Assembly (NCBI GenBank): GCA_020466095.1
Contig: CM035806.1
Span: forward strand, 98,039,457 to 98,103,456
Reading direction: 5' to 3'
DNA length: 64,000 nt
Source: Chlorops oryzae
Taxonomy: Eukaryota; Arthropoda; Insecta; Diptera; Chloropidae
Position 1 is the first letter of the stretch. Every line of letters starts with the position of its first letter. Below are positions 47,701 through 59,700 of this stretch, one piece after another. The notes under the pieces are model-generated. The model saw nothing but the letters and a program-made list of their open reading frames with translations, did not search any database and had not been told where the DNA came from. A program made the position numbers and the translations under genes.

Positions 47701-50700
47701 TTTGGGGTCAGCTTGTACTACAATTATTTTAAATGGGTCCAGTCTGTACCGTCCAGAACTAAAACTTTGTCATGGATAGGAATTTAAAATATTGAACCCG
47801 ATACGAGATATAGCTATAAGTAAATGCGCAACTTAATTCTTGGCCCCAATTTTTGAGACCGATTTAAAAACGAAAAAAATACAACTCGACTAAACTAAGT
47901 ATGAGGCGTTGCTATACTCAACGAGTACATACTATCAGAATCTGCAGTCAAATCTTAGGGCACACGCGATGACCTCAAATATGTCATATAGTGTAACTTT
48001 AACCAATCAGAATAATTTTAACACAACGTCAAAAGTGTACATGCGCAGAAAAATCAAATTTCGAACTCTAATTGTCGTAACCTTATAATCTATCATCCGT
48101 TGTTTTACTGTTACCCAGCAAAACAAATACACGTATTAAAGTAGTTTAAAACCCGTATCGATACGCGTATGCTCTTAGTCAAACGTAAATGGGCGTAAAT
48201 GTGTGAGTGCAAACAAGTATCGTGTTTTGCTGGGTAATTAAAGGACTTCGTTATTGATTTAACAGTGATTTCGCTAATATCGGAAAATTGTTGGAAAAAA
48301 AAATTTGGTTTTTCTCAGTGCACATTACGGGCAATAGCCGCATTTTTAATATTGCCCTTTTTCAGTGATGGAAACTGCGCATTTCGCGCCAGATCTAGCG
48401 CTTGCACAATTTTGTGTAGATATATTTAAAGATTTTTCATCCAACACGATATTTTACATTTCGGATACATATCCCCGAATTCGCCAGAAGTCGCGACTAT
48501 TTTTTTTTAGTGCCCACAGCTTGTTAAATACACCTTGGGAGAGAACATTAAAGATCTTTTATTTTCTATTATCAAATGAAAATCGCTTTTATATAACATG
48601 TGAATTTTTTGGAAGGCCTTTCTTAAAGGGGAAACTCAAATAATGGCAGATGAGGCTTTTCAAAACGCTGTTCAAAGCTATCATGACGTCTTTCTGAAAT
48701 CTGACCGTGTTCAAAAGATGGTGAGCTCAGGTGCGTGCTCGCAGCATGACTTTCGGGAGGTGTTTCGAAATAATATAGAAAAACGGGTGCGGTAAGTTGC
48801 AAAAAAAAATTATGTATTTTTTAAAATAATATAGATATTATATAATTTAATTTATAAATTATTCAAACGTATAATTAATAGGTATTTTTCAACAAAAATT
48901 GTTTAGAACCAGTTTCTGCTTTTTTGTGCTGATTCCCTTATCTCTGTCTCACCCTTTCTCTCCATTTCACGTTCTGTTTTCTTTTTTCCCTTGACGATCA
49001 AAAGCTGCATGATTTTCTTTTTAAAATTGCAAATGCAATTCAAATAAAGCAGTTAATCGCATATTGTATATTGTTTAATCTGAATATGGAGTTCCTAATA
49101 CACTAAGAACAAGGTCTTAATATTAAGTAGGTACTAGTCAGTTCATTCATTTTGAAAATAAGACGTACATGTAAAGTAAGGTGGATCGTTTTGTTCGACA
49201 AAAAAAAAATAAAAATGAAAATTGCCCTAGTTAAATAAGATTCTACCAATTTTTTGGAGCAAGAATGCCCAGGGAATCATAGGTCGAACCCGAATTTTTT
49301 TCTTCCGCTTTTCAAAAAGAAGGCCCATCTTAAATATGCCTAAAGGCATGCTACAAATTATTGAAAGGGTCTAGCGGGTTGCGGCATCATGAAAGGAATT
49401 TTTAAATTTTGTTGATTTTCCGATAGGCACCATCTAACAACACTGTGGAGACCACTTTTAAGATTTTTATTTTGAACGGTCCTTGAAATATCCTTGAAAA
49501 TCCGTTTTTATGAGCCTTTTTTCAAAATTTTATTTCTCAACAACCAATTGAGATAGAGAGACGATCTAAGCAGATTATGTTAGATAATAAAACAAGGAAG
49601 CTAAAAAATTTTTTTTAAATTTTTACACTGAGAAAATTTTTTTTACAAAACTAAAAAGAAAATTTTGAATATTTTTTTCAGTGTATTCCCAGTTTCGCGT
49701 CACTCTATAATTTTTTTTAGAAACACCCCTTAGTATTTACTTTCATTTAAAAGAAAAAAATATTTAATTCAGATGGCGCAGCACTGCGATATTCAGACAA
49801 ATACAAGGGTAAATAGATCCTCCCAGTATTGATATGCTGGGGTAGACCTGCGTATGTGGTACATTTGTCCGAAATCCCATACAAAAGGCATCAAAAAAGT
49901 TTTTAAATTGAAGTTTTCTTATTTTGATTCTTAGCATAATTTTAGGCATGAGAAAAAATAAAATTTTGCTTGAAAAACCATCATAAATTGGCCATTTTAA
50001 GATAGTTATTAAAGAAAATATAAAAATTTTTCAATAGATCGAGTTTTGAGGGACGTTGAAGTGATTGTTTCTCTGGTTTTTGAGATATTTTCACCAACAA
50101 TGATGACCAAAATAAGTCGAATATGGCATGAAAAACCTTTGTTTGCAAAAGCGGAAGGTTAAAATTCACATTTGACCTACAGTTTCTTCGGCATAATTAT
50201 TAAATACGGGTAACAGAATAATATTTTGCTAGGGCAGTTGGGGGTTACAAAATCGATCCACCTTAATATAAAGTAACTGCTTAGGGAACGTGTCCAAACT
50301 ACGTGAACCATTTGTTACTACTTTTTACCCCCCTCTCCCCCCTCGGTGACAATCCGTAGAATAATTTAAGTGACCAATTTGTCCAAGTGTAGTACTTTCA
50401 GGACCCCCCTCCCCCCTAAAAGGGTCACGTAGTTTCGACACGTTCCCTTACCAGATTTGTTTCAATAACATTGCTCATACGTTGGGAATTGCTACTAAAA
50501 ATTACTCCTTAGGACCATTCTTATCGCTTACGGGCATGAAAAGTAAATGTTGGTCGATTCTCAGACCTTCCCGATATGCACACGGAAATTTTATAATAAT
50601 CGGTCCAGCCGTTTCGAAGGACTTTGCTAACAAACCCCGCGACACGTGAATTTTATATGTTAGTAGTCCAATCTAATAAGGCTTTGAAGGTTAAAAATAT

Positions 50701-53700
50701 TTCCAGGGATTTAAAAATTTGCACTTTAGATCGTCCGATTCTCTACAAAAACTGTCCAGACACTTTTTTTCATTAGTATTGCCATTTCCGTGATATAGCG
50801 GTTCAAAGAGTTGATAAAATTATTTTATTCATAAAATGCACATGTTTCCACTAGCGAGTAACGATTGAGAACTTGACAACGATCCAAAATAGCTAGTGAT
50901 AAAAAGTTGTAATAAGAGAAAAAAAAAATTGTTTTTTCGATTTTTTTAATCGTTATATGTCCAGAATAATTGATTTCTTGTTCGTAGTTTAATCCTTTTT
51001 AAAGAAAAATCAATTTGGGCATTTCCAAACGGACGCGACACTAAAATGAGCAATTTTAAGACCCGAATTCAAGTACACGGTAAAAAGTACTTTTGCTTCT
51101 CAATACTTTCGTGCAGCTTACGCGGACTTTTATATTTTTCAAAGATTCTATGCAGTCATGAATGGAAATCACCTATATACGGACGCGACAAAAAGTTTAC
51201 TTTTTCTGGAAATGCCCATATGAGGACGTACAAAATAATCATAAAAATACCCCTATTATTCGAGCTTCGAGTTAGACCTTTAATTACTGTTTTTTTTCAG
51301 TTCGCTGCCGGAAATCGACGGGTTAAGCAAGGAGACCGTGTTGACTTCATGGATGGCAAAGTTTGACATAATATTGAAAGGAAGTGGCGAAGAAGACTCC
51401 AAGCGTCCATCACGCATGCAACAATCACTGAACAGCGAATTGATTTTATCGAAGGAACAGCTTTATGACATGTTTCAACAGATTCTATCGGTTAAAAAAT
51501 TTGAACATCAAATATTGTTTAACGCTTTGATGGTATGTGTAAACCCTTTCAGGCAACAACAAAACTAGTAAATGAATTTATATTAATGTCCTTTAAAGCT
51601 CGACTCAGCCGATGAACAAGCTGCAGCCATTAGACGTGAGTTAGATGGTCGGATGCAACGGGTTAACGAAATGGAAAGAAATCGGAAATTGATGCCAAAG
51701 TTTGTTTTGAAAGAAATGGAGTCTCTCTACATTGAAGAGTTGAAGTCATCAATAAACTTGCTTATGGCAAATTTAGAGTCCCTTCCGGTTTCAAAAGGCA
51801 ATATGGATAGTAAATACGGGCTGCAAAAACTAAAGCGATACAATCATAGGTGAGTCCGCCGTAGTCGAAATAATGTAGAAAATTTGTAAAAGCGTGAATT
51901 TTTGATAAATTTTAGTACTCCATCATTTCTGTAAGTATACACAAATTTTCCTCTCTATCGAGAGAAAGAGATAGATAGAGAGAGAGATGAAAAAAACATA
52001 ATTTAAGAAGTTTGCGTTTTGGTTTGTTAAGAAAAATGATTCTACGGTCACACGGCTCGTTGTCGAAGTTAGAGGGCGATTCTGAAGAGGGTATTACACA
52101 GTTAACAAAAATGGATGTTGTCTTAACTTTTCAACTGGAAGTAATTGTGATGGAAGTTAAAGGACTCAAATCTTTAGCTCCAAACCGAATTGTGTATTGC
52201 ACCATGGAGGTTGAAAATGGCGATAAACTGCAGACGGACCAGGCGGAAGCTGCAAAACCGATGTAAGTCACACCGAAATATTCATTGTAAATCTTCAAAA
52301 TCATATATCCCCTCTCTAACGCATAAAGGTGGGATACGCAAGGAGATTTTACAACGACTCACCCTCTTCCTGTAGTTAAAGTCAAATTGTATACAGAAAA
52401 TCCAGGCATGTTAGCCCTTGAGGATAAGGAGTTAGGCAAAGTTACTCTCAGGCCCACACCACTATCATCGAAAGTAAGTTAATTTAATTAATTGGCATGC
52501 TGCAATATTTCGCACATCGGCAACTCAAAGGACTTCAGTCGAAAGGATTATTATTATTATTATAAGGCTATGAGTGCACCACGACCTGATAGATCTTTTG
52601 TGCAGCCTATGTTCCCTAGAAAAGATTGAGACTTTTGATGAATCTCAGTGTTTCCAAGGGACTAAATTGGCTGATGGCCTGGAGACCCAAAGTACTTGTC
52701 CCTAGACATACAAGTCTACGCCTAGCCGCCGCTGGACATGTACATAGTACATGCTCCGCTGTTTCCTGTTCAGCTCCGCATAGCCTACAGATATCTTCGT
52801 TTACCACCGCCAGCTTTTTCAGGTGGTAATTTAATTTACAATGCCCTGTTAAGAACTCAGTGTAAATCTTAATATTTTTCCTACTGAGGTTAAGAATAGT
52901 TTCCGGCCTGAAAATCCTAAGATTTATTAGCCTTTTGGCCTGCCGCATGCCTTTGTGGGCTCTCCAGTAGTCCTTTAGGCTATTTTCCTCCCATTTTCTA
53001 ATCAGGTCGTTTTTGAAGCTTAAATTAACCCCGCAGAAGGGTTCTGGTCCTATGAAGGAATTTGCCGCAACCCTTTTGGCCAGGCAGTCTGCCCTTTCAT
53101 TGCCCTCATGTCCCTCATGACCTGGTATCCAGAAAAGAGTAACTTTGTTCCTCTTGGATAGAGTCTGAAGGAGATTGTAGCATTCATAAACCTGTTTTGA
53201 GTTTACTGTGAATGCCATCAAGGATTTTAAAGCTGCTTGACTATCAGAGAAAATACATATGTTGGAACCAGATATGTTCCTTCGTATGCATTCTCTAATA
53301 CACAGCTCTAGGGCGTGGACCTCCGCCTGAAAAATGGATGATGTTTTTCCCATTGCAGCTGCTTTCTGGAAGTTGGGTCCGACAACCCCAGCCCCTACGC
53401 TGCCATCTTCCATTTTGGAAGTCGAAAGGATACTGCGGCCCCTAAAAGTGATATTCAATATTCGTCGTACCCGACACACTCTGTGTCGAGGGTATATTGC
53501 GTTCGTGTGGTTGTGTGTAACACCCAGGACCAATTGAGATAGACCATACAAAATATATATAGAAATTATCAGCGTCACCAGGAGATTCGTTCGTCTCTCT
53601 GTCTGTTTGTATACAGTTTTCTTATAGAAAGCGTTGCGCTATCTTGATGAAATTTGGTATGTGTGTTGTTGTTGTTCTTTAATTATTTACTCTATTACTT

Positions 53701-56700
53701 TGGCAAAGAGAGGTTTGAGGCTTGAGGTAACAGGTGTTCGGCAAAGAGGACGACCAAAAAAAAGATGGCTAGACATTTTGAAAAGGGACCTCCAAGCAAA
53801 AGATCTAAGAATCGAGGATGCAGTGGATAGAAGAAAATGGAGAAAAAATTCAAACGGGAATTTTTATTTTTTTTTAAACATTTAAATTAATTATTGGGAG
53901 TGTATCTATTCTTGAAACCTTACACATAATTCAGCACAATTACATATCACAGAGCATATTCCGATATATAGTTCAGCCGATCGATCAGCTAGGAAAGCTA
54001 TGTTGTTGGAAGTGCATGGACTGTACATTTTTTATTACGCTGGCAGTAGAGATGGAGAATTTAAGGAATCTGGAGCTAGTTTTCTTGCTGTTGAGTACTA
54101 TTTGGATACGCTGGTCTATCATTTTATTTTTAGCCTCGAATGGCGTGATGTATTAGATAATCTACGCGCGAGAGGACTCTTGTGTGCTTGCTCGAGCGCA
54201 AAATTTTGCTTCTTCACTCGACTAGGGTTGCCAAAGCGACTTGAACGAAAGTTGTCATATATATGCTTCCTCTATCAGCAACCGTTTCTTTCATGTTTCT
54301 ATCCTAATGAACTTTTTTTTTTTCTTAATGCTGTATAAGTGATGTGGTTTTTCAGTGATTTTAGGTACCCAATACCTATCCAAAATTCAACAAAACCTTA
54401 AAATCCCCTTCAGGGGGTCGAAGAGAACGCATTCCCTATAATGGGTGCCTGCATTAACACAATGTATGCTGGTACTCAGAGTCTCCAATATTCCCTTCTT
54501 AACAGTAGCGTAGTGATGGGGTCGAGGGGGGTACAGCCACCCTGGGCGCCAAATCATATTTTAATTTGTAAAAAGTTATTTTTAATTATGTTATGGCGGG
54601 GGCGGCATTTCCTCCATTGTTCATTGTCCATCGCCAAAATGTCTCGCTACGCCACTGCTTCTTAAGTCACGACGAGCTGAGGCTCGAGAACTATCTAAAT
54701 GTTCTCTCCCATGATACAAGAAAACAAGATAGCGCCACTTGAGAGAGGAAACGTCACAAACTCAAAATCGCGATTCGTTGTTGTTGTTTCCCATGTTAAA
54801 CCGGCTTTTTACTTTTTTTGAATAGCATGGGAAACAACAACAATTTCTTGCTCAGTGACGTCACAAACTCAATTTTCGGCTCTCAGAGAGATCCACAAAA
54901 TAGCGGTACTGAAGTGGCGCTATCTTGTTTTCTTGTATCATGGTTCTCTCTTTTACAAGGAAGGTCCGGAGCATGCTAGAACGAAGCAACAATAGATCTT
55001 TTCTGCTCGCAGTGCCTCGGATTCGTCAGGGGGACAAAAAAAATTTTTTTTCCTATTTTGTCATGCGTCAATTTAGTTGCCGATTTGCGATATGTTTAAA
55101 TATACTTTTGATTGAAATTACTTACCTATGTGTATAATTTGTGTGAATGCATAATTAACTCACTGCTCTTTATTCCATTAGTCACCAGAATGGCATCGCC
55201 TTGTTGTACCGAAAAACTTGCCAGATCAAGATTTACGAATCAAAATAGCTTGTAGATTGGATAAACCATTAAATATGAAACATTGTGGGTAAGAATTATT
55301 ATACTTACGTCACGAAACTAATTTGCGATTTTTACTTTTTGAATTTCGGTTTTATGTTTTGCGTTGATGTTTGGAACGAGCTTAAATTTTTATACCCGTC
55401 GAACTCTGTGTGGAGGGTATATTGCATTTGTACGTAGGTGTGTTAATCCCAGGATCAGTCGAGATAGACTATACAAAATGCATATAGAAATGATCAGCGT
55501 CACCAGGAGATTCGATTTAGACATGTCCGTCCGTGTTTCCGTCTGTCTGTATACAGTTTTCTTGACATGAGTAAGAACAAGTTCGAGAATGGACCGGATC
55601 GTTAGCTCCAGTTCTAGGATCGGTAACAAAAATCTCAAAAACTGGCCCAAAATCAGAGTTTTTGGAGATAATTCATTGAAATTTGGTATTTGAGCTTAAG
55701 TATTAGGTGTAGTAAAAAGAAATCCATTATTTTTCCAATAGATGGCGTTATTTATCTGCATCTCGCGTTGTATAAGTCTGATCGTGTTCCGCTAGGGGTC
55801 ATTAGAAAGATGAAAGTTCCTACTAAAAAAGCTTTTTTGACACTTTTTTGATTGATTGATTCAGTTTTGTTTGAGAGCTTGTCAAAGATGGACATCAGCA
55901 AAGAGAAAATTCGCTACATTTTACAGTTTTTCTTCGATAAGGGAGAAAACGCAAGCCAGGCGGCTGAAAATGTGAATAGCGTTTATGGACCTGATACTGT
56001 AACAGCCAATCATGCGCAATTTTGGTTTCGTCGATTCCGTTCCGGTAACTTCGATGTCAAGGATGCACCACGCACTGGAAGGCCAATTGTCGAAAATGTC
56101 GATAAAATCATGGAAATAATCGAGTCCGACCGTCATGTTAGCACTGTTTCGATTGCGAAAGAGCTAAAGATTGCACAAAAAACCGTTTGGAACCATTTGA
56201 ATAAGGCTGGATACACAAAGAAGCTCGATGTATGGGTGCCACACGAGTTAACGCAAAAAAACCTCATAGACCGAATTTCCATCTGCGAATCGCTGCTGAA
56301 CCGCAACAAAATCGACCCATTTCTGAAGCGGTTGGTGACTGGTGATGAAAAGTGGGTCACTTACGACAACGTCAAGCGAAAACGGTCGTGGTCGAAACAC
56401 GGTGAACCGGCGGAAACGGTGGCTAAGCCAGGATTGACGGCCAGGAAGGTTTTGCTGTGTGTTTGGTGGGATTGGCAGGGAATTATCTACTATGAGCTGC
56501 TCCCATACGGCAAAACTCTTAACTCGGAACTCTACTGTCAACAATTGGACCGTATGAAGGAAGCAATCGCCCATAAGCGGCCAGCTTTGGCCAATAGGAG
56601 AGGAATTGTGTTCCATCAGGACAACGCCAGGCCACACACATCGATAGTGACTCGCCAGAAGCTCCGGGAGTTTGGTTGGGAGGTTCTTCTGCATCCACCT

Positions 56701-59700
56701 TATAGTCCGGACCTGGCACCAAGTGATTACCATCTGTTCCTGTCCATGGCGAACAATTTTGCTGGTGAAACATTCGCTTCAAGAGAGGCTTCTGAAATTC
56801 GACTGTCTCAATTTTTTGCTAATAGGAACGAAGGCTTCTATGAGAGAGGCATAATAAAATTACCTTTAAAATGGCAACAAGTTATCGAACAAAACGGCGC
56901 ATATTTGACCTAAATCGGGTCATTCTAACTATCTTAAATAAAGCCCTCAATTTAATGCCAAAATAATGGATTTCTTTTTACTACACCTAATATATTTAGC
57001 AAGGTGTCAAAAAACCTGTTTTGGAAAAAATTCAAATTTTTTATGATTCCATTAGATCACATATTTAGTAAAAACTTTTGTTTTGAAACTTTTTTTTAAG
57101 CGATAAAACTCGGGAAATGGGAGTTTCGAATTTCCTCACATGACACAGTGGGATCGCATAATACATTTGAGTGTAAAAACTATACGGAGTGTTCGCAGAG
57201 TGATAAAACTTGGCAGATTCTGAAGTTTTCATAAAAATATGAATTCCACATTTTTGGCTCAGAGAAAAAATAGTTTGGACAGCCCTGTACTAGAGCATCT
57301 ACATATGTGCACTTGTAATTTTTTGAATATCTCACTGTTGCGCCATTTAATTTGAATGAAACTTTTTTTTAAATGAAAGCAAATACTTAGAGGTATTTTT
57401 TTTTAAATTTGTAGAGCGGCGTCAAACTGGGAATACACTGAAAAAAAATTTTAAAATTGTCTTTTTAGTTATGTGGAAAAATTTTCTCAGTGTAAAAATT
57501 AAAAAAATTTTTTTTGATTTCCTGTTATATTATATTAGCAATCGGCCAACGTTTGTTTCATCTTCTTATCTTAATTAGTTTTTGAGATATAAAGTTTAAA
57601 AAAAGGCTTATTAAAAAAGGATTTTCAAGGATATTTCAAGGACCGTTCATAATAAAAATCTAAAAAGTAGTCTCCACAGTGTTTTTAGATGGCACCTATC
57701 GAAAAATCAACAAAGTTTAAAAATTCCTTTCATGATGCCGCATGCCTTTGCTTAACCCGCCAGACCCTTTGCTAATAAATTTTTGTGGGCCAAGTGGTTT
57801 TTGAAAGTTAATATTATGACAAAATTAACCGCATAAACGATTTCCAAAACAAAGTGTTTTTAAGGGGTGCTCTGAAAATGCCAAAAAACAAGATTTTTTG
57901 TATGGGGAATTTCGTTTTTCCTTGATAGTTTCCATAATATTGGTCCTTTTTGCTTGGGCCGTGTGGATTTTGAAGGGTAATTTGAAGATCTTTCTGAAAT
58001 GGGTACTAATTATAAAATCGGGAAATGAGCATTTCCGAATTTCTATGGCTTTAAGCTTTATAGACCAAAAACCTTATTGATATATTTAATATTAATATAT
58101 ATTTTTTTTTTTTTTTAGAGAATTATCAATCACATGAAAAAACATCAACATAACCCCCGTTAATTAATTACTTTGTATGAAAACGAAACATAAATAAAAT
58201 ACATTTTCCTGAAAAAGCTACATATATAGCTCCATATTTTCTTATACATATGGGATTTTTTTTTTCAACTTGAAGACTGAAGATTTTTCTTTAAAAAAAA
58301 TGTGATTTTAGATTTGTCGGAAGATTTTGAAAAAATTGAAAAAATGACACCTTGCTTAGTATATTCCCTTCAGTACGGAAAGTGGCTATTGCCGTATTTG
58401 GGCTAACCATTTCGGTACCTACTCGTTGGTACCTATATCACTAACCCAAAGTAGGGTTGCGTCTAATCTATAGCAAGTACGAAATATGACAACTGCTACA
58501 CTAAAACCCAAAGCAAAAAATATCCCTCTTGTTTTTTCGATTCTTTTGCTGTATATTTTGCTTTTATTCAGTGCTGCCGACTTGACGATTTTGTCTTATT
58601 TTTCGAGCAGATATTGTCAGGCCCATTTAGTAGAAGCCCCACTGAAATAGCAACCTACTTGGTATCAGCGAAGTGAATGCCTACTTGGGGGTACCTATTT
58701 GAGGTGCTAAAGGTAAGCGAAGCGGTGGCGATTGCCTACCGCCTAGGACATCGCCGTGTTAAATTCTCCGCTGAAAAACATTCAAAGTAGATTGACGAGG
58801 AACTACCCCCCACAACCCGGTAGTTAGCGATTTCGTTAGCTCGGAAATAGCTCCGCGTACTGAAGGGTTTGAGCCCACGATTAAAATTTATACAGCTAAC
58901 TGTTCATATGTTTCGTGTATTATATTGTCAGGTTAGTCTGACTACATATAACACCTTTAGCTGTTTTCGGTTTTTTTTTTTTTGCATGTGTAGCATATAA
59001 ATAGGGGCTATAAGGTTCTCACACTGGAACTCTGGCAGAAACCCACTTTTTCGTGGGTGGAGTGTGTTGCCTTTATTCGGGATGCTTTTGAACATCGTTC
59101 TTTATTAATTAAAAAACTTTGCACGAAATATGTATGTATGTATGTAAATAATTTTGAAAAATATCTGAAAGGTATCTGTATGCTATTGGAAAATCAGTGT
59201 GGAAAAAATGGAAGAAACGTTACTTTGTTTTGGTCCAGGTATCCCAATACACATTTGCAATGTGCAGTTACAAAGAGAAAAAGTCTGAACCTTCAGAGAT
59301 GACCCAGTTGGATGGATACACAGTGGATTATATCGAAGCTGCTAGTGGTAAGAGAGTGTGGTCCGCTTTATTGTGGTCATCTTTTGTTTCGATTGCTTTG
59401 AAATTGTTATTATTATTCTTCTTCTATAATTAATACAGCTAACTTAATGTTCGGCATCGACTTGAATGGCGGGAAATATTTCTTCAATGCGGTCCGTGAA
59501 GGAGATAGCATCGCATTTGCCTGTGAAGACGAAAATGAATGCAGCCTTTGGGTTATGGCGATGTATCGCGCTACTGGGCAGTCCCATAAGCCAACTCCAC
59601 CGGTTACGCAAGACAAAAACTCAACGATCTCAAAAATTCAAGGGGGTATAAATAAAATGCATTGTTTCTTACCTGTGATCTTTAGCGGATAGATAGCGAG

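Noticed and set aside
48365..48643. 92-codon plus-strand frame before the Caps exon at 48616
   Set aside because: It overlaps the exon in a different frame and has no splice or family support.
55852..55887. Upstream start for the mariner transposase
   Set aside because: The codon is TTG and the family N-terminus fits the ATG at 55888.
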